A stretch of DNA of 64,000 nucleotides from Brachypterus glaber. Taxonomy: Eukaryota > Arthropoda > Insecta > Coleoptera > Kateretidae. The number at the start of each line of letters is the position of its first letter. The first letter of the stretch is position 1. The translations under genes were made by a program, and so were the position numbers. Location of the stretch: the NCBI GenBank assembly GCA_958510825.1, contig OY294051.1:29313265-29377264 (forward strand), written 5' to 3'. The notes under the pieces are model-generated. The model did not search any database. It saw nothing but the letters and a program-made list of their open reading frames with translations, and was not told the origin of the DNA. Of the stretch, positions 41,360-51,685 are shown in pieces.

Positions 41360-41925
41360 ATATAGTGGCGCAGATAGGATTTTTTCTTGGGAGGGGGGGG
41401 GCGGTGGGTTAGTCATCATCTCAAGTGTCGCATTCGCCAAAATTGCAAATACTGTAAAGAAATTTTTATAAAAAAGATTTTTTATTCAAAGTAACAAAAA
41501 AATAAAACAGATTCTTGGAGGGGGGTATATACCCCATCTACCCCCCATATATACGTGCCTGAACAAAAATTATTAGTTTTAAACCCTTTTATAAAAGACA
41601 ACCTTTTGACCTCCTTACCGCATCTCAATGTTTACCAAAAACAATCCCAACCGAGAACGTGTATGGTTCAAATTTGAAGTCTATAGTTCAAATCGTTCTC
41701 GGGTTTTAGTGGTAAAAAGAATTCCTGGACAGACCGACAATATTTTTTGCGGAAATCATATTTTTTATAAGAACGTCGAAAAACGTAAAAAAAGCATTAA
41801 AAAAAAAATTTTTTACAAACCTGTCTGCTTTCTAGGGAAAGTAAAGATAAAATAGTAGGTTTAAAATTTAAAATGATTTATTTTCCGCGTATGTTTTTAA
41901 CTGCATTGCTTAATACATGTACTAA
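41360..41925. other. Dispersed repeat fragments, no gene
   Basis: A G-rich run (41390-41408) and a C-rich run (41520-41555) suggest a decayed C/G-ended hAT-like repeat. GAGAACGTGTATGGTTCAAA and TTCCTGGACAGACCGACA at 41655-41740 resemble 8640-8710. No coding signal. Confidence 0.4.
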
Positions 41926-42548
41926 TTAACACCTTCACAGTGCAGTGAAAATAAAGTTTTCGTGCCAAAAATGTGCTGAAAAAAATTTTTTTTTGAAGAA
42001 TCATGATATTATATTGTATGTTTTTGGGTCACTAAATCTGAATCCGAGGTCAGAATTTAAAAGTTAGCGTTCAAAATGGCGGATTCAATATGACGGATTA
42101 GATTTTTTAAAGTTGCTCGGATTTGCTTGAAACTTGTTACTCGGCGGTTTATGGGGTCGTTGATTACGAATCTGGTGCCAGTTTTCCAAAATTCAAAATA
42201 GCGGATCCAATATGGTGAATCAAATTATCCGAGAAACTGTAAAAAATATCATAATACTGGATCCGCCATTTTGAATTTTGGAAAACTGGCACCAGATTTG
42301 TAATCAGCGACCCCAAAACCCCCCGAGTACCAAGGTTCAAGCCAATCCGAGCAACTTTAAAAATCTAATCCGCCATATTCGATCCGCCATTTTAAATTTT
42401 GAAAAACTGGCATCAGATTCGTTATTAGCGACCCCAAAACCCTGTGGTGTCACAAAATTATGAAAAATAAACTAATGGTAAACTGATAATTTTAGATGCT
42501 GCTATAGCGACCATACACATTAGAAGTCAATCACTGTGAAGGGGTTAA
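41926..42548. mobile_element. TTAA-flanked element carrying satellite-like units
   Basis: TTAA is followed by CACCTTCACAGTG on the left, and CACTGTGAAGGGG is followed by TTAA on the right (piggyBac/Kolobok-like target site). The interior contains inverted-oriented units AAAATGGCGGATTCAATATG and CTGGCACCAGATTTGTAATC, the same sequence as the 34611-34945 array. Confidence 0.78.
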
Positions 42549-42942
42549 CAGAAAAATCAAAAAAAATTATTTGTGTTAGCGTTAATTTGTATGAATTTAA
42601 ACTCAATCGCCAAGTTTTAAAATGAAAATATATTCAGAAAATAGATAAATCTCATCGGTTCCGTCAACTTGACATCAGCCTCTCTGACCAGATTAACTTG
42701 TTATACAGGATGTTTCCCTAATAAAAATATAATATCTTCAATTTGGAAGTTTTAATGGTTTCAAATTGAAACCATTGTGCGTTTTACGCGCAGTAGATCA
42801 AATGTACCAAACCAAAACATAACCTTAAAATTATGATGGGATAGAAAATGTATGTTAAAAACTTATTTAAAAGTGGTTCTTTAATGTGTTTTCAAAATAA
42901 AAACGTTAATTATAATCAATGTAATATATTTTAAACGAAAAC

Positions 42943-45900
42943 ATGGAGTATTCCTTAGAAGATTTACCGATTCATTTTGAAGGAGACACAGAACCGAGTA
43001 CAAGTGGAGTTAAGCCCAAGTCACTCTCTGATTCTGAATCAGATTTCTCATATTCTGATGAAGATACTGATCCAGGTGGTGAAAATGGTTAGTTATCAAA
43101 TGTTAAATACAGTAAATGGCTAAGCCAGTTTTTGGATTTGAAATTCTATCTCAGATTGGTTGTCCACATTTTCCCCTTTTACATCTATTTTTTTAGTAGG
43201 GGGCTATACTTTAAATACATAACACTTGGGAAGGGAGTAGTGCTTAGAATTACAATGGGTTACGAGGGGGGAGGGGAGGAAAAATATTGCATTATATAAT
43301 ATTCAAAGTATGACCCCCTAGTAACAAAAAGGAATCATTGATCTTTGCTAGAAATTACAAATAATGTACTTAATTTTTTAAAAATGATATCTATGAATAA
43401 AGTATTTAATAAAATAAATAATTACTATAAAGAAATAATAATCTCGATTAAGATTTAATACCATTTCAATATACAGGGTGATCATTAACTGGCATGCCAA
43501 AATTTAAGAGGTGATACTGCATCCAAAAATATCATAAAAGTTCATATAAAGGTTGGTCTGCAAATGAGCCGTAAGGAATAACTCTAGTACCCTTTAAGCT
43601 AGAGCGACGAGCTTTGGCATGTATACTAGTATTAATAAGGGCAATAATTTTATGTTAATTAATTTTTTTTTTTTTTTTTTTAATTTATCCAGAGGCATTC
43701 TTATACAGAAAAAATGTATTAGGCTTAACACATTATTGTACCCCTACACCTAACGGTAGATGGGATCTCGATTATATATATATATACACATTATTGCCCC
43801 AAACTTTTTTATGTGCCCTTTTTTTTGGATTTTTTTGTAAAAAATATGGATTCCTTGAGTAAAAATACATAAAAAAAATTCATATAGTGTAACACCATAG
43901 TAGAACCATTTAAAAAAAAAAATGCAATTAAGAGAAAGTAACAGTTTGTGCCACCAAAAACGTTACTTTTTAAACGGCTATTACTCCTTTAATATTTAGG
44001 TGTTTTGGTGAAGAATACTTTTTTGCTCAGTTTTAAATGAAGAATCACCCTGCAGCATTAAAATTTTATTCATGCAATTTTTTGTTTCCCATTCAATATG
44101 TCATCTTTGATGGGCCGTAGCTCCCCTAGGGCTTATTTCCGGACCAACCTTTATAGAAACTTTTGTTCATAAATTTGGATGTATCACCTCTTAAATTTTG
44201 GCATGGCAGTTAGTGATCACCCTGTATATATATTTATGGAATATCAGCTACTTTACAATAATATCAAAAAAATCTGTAAGATTTTTTCATGAAAAACATT
44301 TTTTTCTCTCATAATCATAAACTATTTTATGATTTTAGTTAAAGAAAATCAAAAGAAAAAAAGAAGAACTGTTACCACCAAACTATCACCACATCTAAAG
44401 GGACTAATGGGTGAAGCCAATCTTCGTTATGCCAGAGGCGATATTGACATTGCAAAAAGTATGTGCTATGAAGTCATTCGACAATGTCCAGATGCATATG
44501 AGCCATATTTAACTCTTTCACAAATGTATGAAAATAGAAACAACAAAAAGTATCGTGGATATTTGCTACTGGCCAGCCACATGTTTCCTCAGGGAGTTGA
44601 TATTTGGTGTAGGTTGGCTGATTTGTACTTACAGGTAAAGGCCTACCCAGAAGCTTGCATAAGAACATAAAACATAAGAATGTGATGCCGTGATTGGCTA
44701 ACAAGATACATGGCGGCACATCAAGCCAATCACGGCATTGCATTCTTATGTACTATGTTGTTATATGAGCCTGTGGATAAGCCCTAAATAAATAAAAAAA
44801 ATTTTTAACATTTTCTACTCCAGCTGGTTTTTCAAGGTATATGGATCAGACTAAAATTTGTATGGAAAATCCTGTACAGGAATATCCAACTGAGGATATT
44901 TTGGTAAATTTTGCTATCCCTAAAAATGTTCATATGTGAATACAATGGAGCGGAATGGGGTTAATAGTTTAAAATGTGATAATAAGAATAATAAACCCCA
45001 TAAATGAACAAGCAATTACAGTCGTACTTAAGGGAACATTCAAGTATTACGAAATTTTTATTTAAGATCACCCAGGTGAACCGTGTTGTATAATGAAATA
45101 ACCATTTTTCAAACATTATTTTATATTTTTAAAGAAATTTTGCTAAAAATTCCCATTTTCAACCCTATTTTAAACCCCCAAAAAGATTTATGAAGAAGTA
45201 AAAACATATATGGTCAAATATACAATTTTTTAAGATTTTTTTGCAAAATTTTATTTATATCATTTAAAATTACTTTAAAAGTATAATTTACGTATAATGA
45301 AATAAACCAGTTTTCAAAAATTATTTGATATTTTTAATGAAATTCTGACGAAAAGCTTTAAAATGATGTATCACAGGACCCCTCCTGCTGACAATATTAA
45401 ATATATTCGAAAAGATAGTTGATTTTTCTTATTTACGTGTTCTAAACTGCAATGCAGATATTTGCTTTATTGGGGCCATACCACAAGGTAGTCGTGGTCA
45501 TCTGGATACGCGCGTGTATAAAAATAACTTTATATAAGAAATAATCTAGTTTTGCATTCAATTTTTTTTTTAATTTAGAAACGTAAAATATATTATTTTC
45601 AGGAAAATTTAATACCAGAAGCGATATCATGTTATACAAAAGCAATAAAATACGAACCGAAAAATATTGAACTACACAAAAAACGTTTATTCTTGCTTGA
45701 AGGAAGAAAAGCCGAAAAACCGATACTAAAATGTAAAGTATACATGGCCAAATTTTTACCTAAAAAACAACACACAAAAATAATAGATACATGTATGACA
45801 GTCGCGAAAGAATATTTTTCCCAAAAAAATTACGTCAAAGCCATAGATACACTAGATATTCCTTTCAAGAGAGTCCCGGACAAAGTTACTCAAGATCTGC

Positions 45901-48900
45901 TAAATATGATGTTGGAGTTGCTTTTAGTTAGCGAACGATATACAGAATGTTTAGATATTTTTATAACGTACTGTGGGTTTTCATTTGACGTATCGATATC
46001 CGAAGATCAACGTTTGATAATAAATTCTTATACCTTACCACCAAATTTACAGATCGACTTGGAAATTAAATTCATTATTTGCGTTATTAAGTTACGCTCA
46101 GTTGACTTGATTCCTACGTTAATCAATGCTAGAGTTGTAAAAGAAGATGTTGAGGTTAACGGCGATTTATATGTAGATATCGTGGAAGCTTTGACGGCAG
46201 AAAACATGCACGTTGAAGCTTTAAAGCTGCTAGTACCATTAGTAAAAAGTAAGAACTTTTCTTTGGCTGCTATATGGTTAAAATATGCAGAAAGCTTAAG
46301 TGCTTGTGATATGCTTGATCCGGCTGTCGAAGCTTATTTTACTGTTATGCATCTTGCTCCACAACATGTAGAGGTGTTGTATCCACTAGCTATGTTGTTG
46401 CTAAAACAAAACAAAATGCAAGAAGCCTTAGATGTGCTTTCACAAGATTTAACGACTAATAAAATAGATGTCGCTGTGCTAATCGAAAGAATGAGGTTGT
46501 TAAAAGCGATAAACCATCTGGAGGATTACTGGAAATGCGCAGAGTTACTTTTATCCAGACATTGCGTCATTCTGAAAAATCCCGAAGAGTTGAAAGTTGT
46601 TACAATTGGAGGTTTCACATGGAGAGAGAAAATGACAAAAATTAAAAGAATGAGATCATTTAGAGGGGAAGACGATGATATAGAAACGAATTATATCAGT
46701 ATTAGGGAACCCTCTGTTGAGGATGAATATAAATTTCTTATGGAAATATTGCTGGTTGCAAAAGAAACTAAAAACTATGGACAGTTTCAAAGGTTTTCAT
46801 TTATGGCGCTTTGTTCCAAACGGTTTCACAAATATTATGGTAAGTTTAAATTTGCATTCCATTCAAAATCTTCAATCCAAACCTATTTACATAAAAGCAT
46901 TAATTTAACAATATCACTTATATATTTACAGAAATACTCGCTTATAAAAGTCTTACTAATTTAGTGTGGATAGTCACAGTCACAAAACTCCTATGCCTCT
47001 ATCATTGGAACCTGTTTTTTTTAACGGACCGTTGACAACGGTTTCACGTATTTGCAAAAGTTTCTATCATCCAGAACTCGTGTCTACTATTTTTTATGTC
47101 AATAGCTAACAAGTGCAGATTAAATCAAAAACTTGTTCAGATAGTCCCTATCATAGAAATGTTCCTATACCCCTATACCTCTCTACTATTTTATACTTTA
47201 ATAACTATTATAACCAACAAGTAACAACAGGTCTTATTATTCTAGTGTCCGAAACGCGCGCAGATAGTCTTTGCCACACAACTGCTGATATGGCACTTGC
47301 TTCTCTTTTTTTTTAAGGTTTTAGGTCTTTGCAAAAGTTCTACCCTTATTCTCTAGTACTCATATCTACTATTGTTAATAAATAAGAAGTAAAAAAGTAA
47401 AAATATGTCTATTAAATTAAAAAGTTGTTCAGATAGCCCCTGTCGACATGTCATAGAACTGCTCCAATGCCTGTATCACTTGCGTCTTCTTTTTTTAACA
47501 GTTTTACGTCTTCTCAAAATACCCCTATCCCTCTAGATTCACAAAAGAAATAAAGTCATTAGATCGGTGTATATATACACGTATACACACCTATACTTGT
47601 GCACCACCTGTTGCTAGATGTAGACAATATTAGTTGTTAGAGTAAAAAATAGTAGATATGAGCTCTAGACTCTAAATACCCCTGTCCCTCTAGATTATGG
47701 AGGGATAGGGGTATTTAGAGTGTAGAGCTCATATCTACTATTTTTTACTCTAATAACTAATATTGTCTACATCTAGCAACAGGTGGTGCACAAGTATAGG
47801 TGTGTATACGTGTATATATACACCGATCTAATAACTTTATTTCTTTTGTGAATAAAGTCTAAATACGTTCTGTGCGATGATTAGAAAATAGATTGATGTA
47901 ATATTTAAGGAACCATTAGTCTTATTAATCTAGTGACAAGTAATTCTGTGTAGATTACTTGGATCTAGTGTCAAAAATGCGTGCGGATAATGTCACAGAA
48001 CTGCCCACATGTCATTTAGATTTTAGGTTTGCAAAAGTACAAATTTTAATAAATTGAAAATTTGTGCGGATTATCCTTGCCACAGAACTGTTCCTATGCC
48101 TCTATCACTGGCATCTCCTTTTTTTAACGATTTTACGTCTTTGCAAAAGTCTTGTCCGTATCCCTCTAGAACTTGTACTATTTTTGACTTTAATAACTTG
48201 ACAATTATTTTCAGATGAAATACTAATATGTGCATATTTCTCCTGTCTCTACAATCTAGATAATTTCCATGGATATACGATAATCAGAGACATTTTATTA
48301 AAACACAACTCTAACAATTACAAAAATGGTCTAGCTTGGAACTTGTTTAACATTATTTTACAAAACCCAGAAGACATAACACTATTTACATTAAAGCATT
48401 AATTTAACAATATCACTTATACATTTACAGAAATACTCGCTTATAAAAGTCTTACTAATTTAGTGTCAAAAATTTGTGTGGATAGTCACAGTCACAAAAC
48501 TCCTATGCCTCTATCATTGGAACCTTGTTTTTTTAACGAACCGTTGACAACGGTTTCACGCATTTGCAAAAGTTTTTATCATCCAGAACTCGTGTCTACT
48601 ATTTTTTATGTTAATATCTAACAAGTGCAGATTAAATCAAAAAGTCCTTGTCATAGAACTGCTCCTATGCCTGTATCACTTGCGTCTTCTTTTGTTAGTT
48701 TAACGTCTTTTCAAAATACCCCTATCCCTCTAGAGCTCGTATCTACTATTTTATACTTTAATAACTATTATAACTAACAAGTAAAAATTGGTCTTATTAT
48801 TCTAGTGACCGAAATGCGCGCAGATAGTCTTTGCCACACAACTGCTGATATGGCCCTTGCTTCTTTTTTTTTAAGGTTTTAGGTCTTTGCAAAAGTTCTA

Positions 48901-50499
48901 CCCTTATTCTCTAGTACTCATATCTACTATTGTTAATAAATAAGAAGTAAAAATATGTCTATGAAATTAAAAAGTTTTTGAGATAGCCCCTGTCGACGTC
49001 ATAGAACTGCTACAATGCCTGTATCACTTGCGTCTTCTTTTTTTAACAGTTTTATGTCTTCTCAAAATACCCCTATCCCTCTAGATTCACAAAAGAAATA
49101 AAGTCATTAGATCGGTGTATATATACACGTATACACACCTATACTTGTGCACCACCTGTTGCTAGATGTAGACAATATTAGTTGTTAGAGTAAAAAATAG
49201 TAGATATGAGCTCTAGACTCTAAATACCCCTATCCCTCTAGATTCTGGAGGGATAAGGGGTATTTAGAGTCTAGAGCTCATATCTACTATTTTTTACTCT
49301 AAAATAACTAATATTGACTACATCTAGCAACAAGTGGTGCACAAGTATAGGTGTGTATACGTGTATATATACACCGATCTAATGACTTTATTTCTTTTGT
49401 GAATAAAATCTAAATACGTTCTGTGCGATGATTAGAAAATAGATTGATGTAATATTTAAGGAACCATTAGTCTTATTAATCTAGTGACAAGTAATTCTGT
49501 GTAGATTACTTGGATCTAGTTTCAAAAATGCGTGCGGATAATCAATGTCACAGAACTGCCCACATGTCATTTAGATTTTAGGTTTGCAAAAGTTCTGCCT
49601 CTAACCCTCTAGAATTTATATCAACTATTTTATACGTTTATAACTAAAAAGTACAAATTTTAATAAATTAAAAATTTTTGCGGATTATCTTTGCCACAGA
49701 ACTGTTTCTATGCCTCTATCACTGGCATCTCCTTTTTTTAACGATTTTACGTCTTTGCAAAAGTCTTGTCCTTATCCCTCTAGAACTATTTTTGACTTTA
49801 ATAACTTGACAATTATTTTCAGATGAAATACTAATATGTGCATATTTCTCCTGTCTATACAATCGAGATAATTTCCATGGATATACGATAATCAGAGACA
49901 TTTTATTAAAACACAACTCTAACAATTACAAAAATGGTCTAGCTTGGAACTTGTTTAACATTATTTTACAAAACCCAGAAGACATAAGGCATAACCGATT
50001 TTTAGAAAGACAACAAGACAAATGTATAAAATCGTTAAAAATTATCGAAGCCAACTATGACGTTTCGGTTGGAAATTATATGATTGGTTTAACTTTTTTC
50101 ATGAAAGAATATAAAAGAACGGGATCTCCTTACTGCCTTTTAATGTTAGGGGTTAGTTTGACCCAGATGTATTGCCAAAGAACTATTGACAAGAGTAAGA
50201 AGAAACTTCTCGCCGAGACTGCTACTTATATTATGTTACAATATGCAAAAACCAGAAGCAATCTTGCCAAACAGGAAGTTTACTATAACTTGGGAAGGGT
50301 TTATCAACAGATGGGTGTTATATATTTGGCCGAGTTTTATTATAATAAGGTTTTAAAACACACTAACGATTTATTAGAACAGCATCCCGATATATTGTGT
50401 TTAAAACGTGAAGCTGCTTATAATATGTTTATTATTTATAAAAACAACGGAAATTATAATGCTGCTAGACGTATTATTTCGGAACATATTGTTATATAG
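42943..50499 (+). CDS. GTF3C3: General transcription factor 3C polypeptide 3 (TFIIIC102), complete
   Basis: This is the TPR subunit of TFIIIC, which binds tRNA/5S promoters and recruits TFIIIB for RNA polymerase III. Exons: 42943-43087, 44339-44634, 45603-46839, 49823-50499, in phases 1, 0, 1. The total is about 784 residues, a little shorter than the human protein. The N-terminus is acidic (SDSESDFSYSDEDTD). Exon 2 holds KGLMGEANLRYARGDIDIAK and the first TPRs; exon 3 has CYTKAIKYEPKN, GDLYVDIVEALTAENMHVEA and AAIWLKYAESLSACDMLDPA; exon 4 has VYYNLGRVYQQMGVIYLAEF and REAAYNMFIIYKNNGNYNAA, which closely match vertebrate GTF3C3. The stop is followed by AATAAA at 50517-50522. Introns contain transposons and a duplicated piece of exon 4. 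Confidence 0.93.
43474..44224. mobile_element. Fold-back element in GTF3C3 intron 1
   Basis: The ends CAGGGTGATCATTAACTGGC and TGGCAGTTAGTGATCACCCTG are flanked by TA. This is the best-preserved pair of termini of the abundant family, and here the target site looks like that of Tc1/mariner. A short ATATATATATATA run and a polyT tract lie in the left arm. Confidence 0.82.
44638..44790. mobile_element. Hairpin MITE immediately after GTF3C3 exon 2 donor
   Basis: GTGATGCCGTGATTGGCT and AGCCAATCACGGCATTGCAT pair, with CATAAGAA..ATAA and GGC(T)T..CC extensions outside. It starts only three bases beyond the GTAAAG donor at 44635. The donor itself is intact. Confidence 0.75.
47528..47860. repeat. 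Palindrome of about 330 bp (copy 1)
   Basis: ATTCACAAAAGAAATAAAGT, then TGTATATATACACGTATACA and GTTGCTAGATGTAGACAATA, are matched in reverse around a centre at about 47695 (CCCTCTAGATTATGGAGGGATAGGGG). The arms are nearly identical. Copy 2 is at about 49083-49411. Confidence 0.9.
48215..48378 (+). pseudogene. Decoy partial copy of GTF3C3 exon 4
   Basis: The acceptor TTATTTTCAG and the first 54 codons (DEILICAYFSCLYNLDNFHG...) are intact and in phase with exon 3. The exon homology stops after CCAGAAGACATA and runs into a stop (..LFTLKH-stop). Use of this acceptor would truncate the protein, removing the C-terminal TPRs. Only two base changes separate it from the true exon in the coding part, so it is recent. 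Confidence 0.88.
49083..49411. repeat. Palindrome of about 330 bp (copy 2)
   Basis: Second copy of the 47528-47860 palindrome, with the same arm sequence and a slightly different centre (ATTCTGGAGGGATAAGGGG). Confidence 0.88.
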
Positions 50500-50516
50500 T
50501 TTTGTATATATTTTTT

Positions 50517-50522
50517 AATAAA
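50517..50522 (+). terminator. GTF3C3 poly(A) signal
   Basis: AATAAA 18 bp after the stop codon, in TTTTTTAATAAACTTTTAAA. Confidence 0.75.
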
Positions 50523-50670
50523 CTTTTAAAAATATGTTAAATTAATATTTATTTCGATTACAGGAGCATATTTAGAAATATTTTTAAGGAAAAACAATAA
50601 ATAAAGTCTTACCTTGAGTTCACTGTAGAAGTCTTCTTTCTTCAAACAAGCTAATAGCTAGACAAATCAT

Positions 50671-50912
50671 GGGCCATACTTTAAATACGTAACGCAAAAT
50701 TTTGCAATTTTGATTCCTCTCCCTCCTATAAATACGTAACACTAGCAGCCAAGACCCCCCTAAAAAATTGGCACAGAACAAACCGTCTTTATTTCTTTAA
50801 AAATAAGGAGAGTATTATGTAACGTTAGATTAGTCCCCCTCGTAACGCTAAGCACTAAACCCCTCCCCCGTATGTGCGTTACGTACTTTAAGTATGACTC
50901 CTTAATGTATAA
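50671..50912. mobile_element. Inverted-repeat element between GTF3C3 and TRIP13
   Basis: GGGCCATACTTTAAATACGTAACGC-type sequence at the left pairs with GTGCGTTACGTACTTTAAGTATGACTCC at the right, with CTCTCCCTCC and GGGGGAGG-type blocks inside. Related fragments are at 43200-43315 and 13839. It occupies the convergent intergenic space. Confidence 0.6.
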
Positions 50913-51685
50913 CGCGGAATATTTTTTAATAGTCCATTTTTCATATTAGGAACTTCAAAATCATTTTACAAAATAAAGAAAAACCTTATTTAATTTCCGC
51001 AATATTAAAAACATAAACTCGCTGCATGTGTAACGCCACAGAGGTGAAATTTTAGAAAACTTTTTAAACGCGTTCTAAAAACATTTACGCCGCTAGCGCG
51101 CTGTATCAAAACATTGTGGATGTTTTTAGAAATCGGAATAATTTGCTTAAAAACTTGTATTTTTAGTTGCTTACCGAATTTACTGTCAAAATTTAAATAT
51201 TTTAATATGGCGGATTCAAAATGACCGCAAAATTTGAATAATTTTTCTTTCTAATGTCGCTATTTACAAAGCCAAATCTATTCATAATGAATTTTTTTAT
51301 CGCCGTTTTGAATTCGTCATATGAATATTTAATAGAAATTTATTCACCAAATTAATTTTAAAATAATATTCGGTTTTAGCGACCAAACATAAGAAACAAT
51401 GATTCCATCCGATCCAGGCAAATATCTCCGATATTCGCCAGTTATCTTGACGGATTCGAATGTTAAAAAAAAAACGGTTTCGCAAAACCGGTCTTATCAA
51501 AACAATAATGCTACTAGAATATAGAAATTTCTAGAACCCATGTGAACATATTGTTGTGTAAAAGGAGATGTTGCTTTTGTATAAAACTGTAAAAAAATAT
51601 TAAAAATAGCTTATATTGATTTCTATAAATTAAACATTCAGTCCTTTAATAATTACAACTTTAAACTTATCTACTTATTTTAAAC
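50913..51685. other. Convergent intergenic region, no gene seen
   Basis: The region is downstream of both GTF3C3 and TRIP13. No clear AATAAA on the minus strand was found directly after the TRIP13 stop. A 67-codon minus reading at 51297-51500 shows no domain. Confidence 0.45.

Larger units (their letters stand above)
46888..49985. repeat. Tandem segmental duplication inside GTF3C3 intron 3
   Basis: Copy 1 (about 46888-48378) and copy 2 (about 48385-49985) are highly similar throughout. Each begins ATTTAACAATATCACTTATA and each ends within exon 4 coding sequence CCAGAAGACATA. The period is about 1.5 kb. Within each copy are diverged subunits of about 170 bp with CTGCTCCTATGCCTGTATCAC, ACGTCTTTGCAAAAGT and CCCTCTAG...CTACTATTTTT blocks, and one large palindrome. 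Confidence 0.9.

Noticed and set aside
46717..46908. 63-codon frame inside GTF3C3 exon 3
   Set aside because: It is an out-of-frame shadow of the real coding sequence.
46840..46964. C-terminal extension of the GTF3C3 exon 3 frame (GKFKFAFHSKSSI...)
   Set aside because: A GT donor at 46840 in the right phase for exon 4, and loss of similarity to GTF3C3 after it, show that this is intron.
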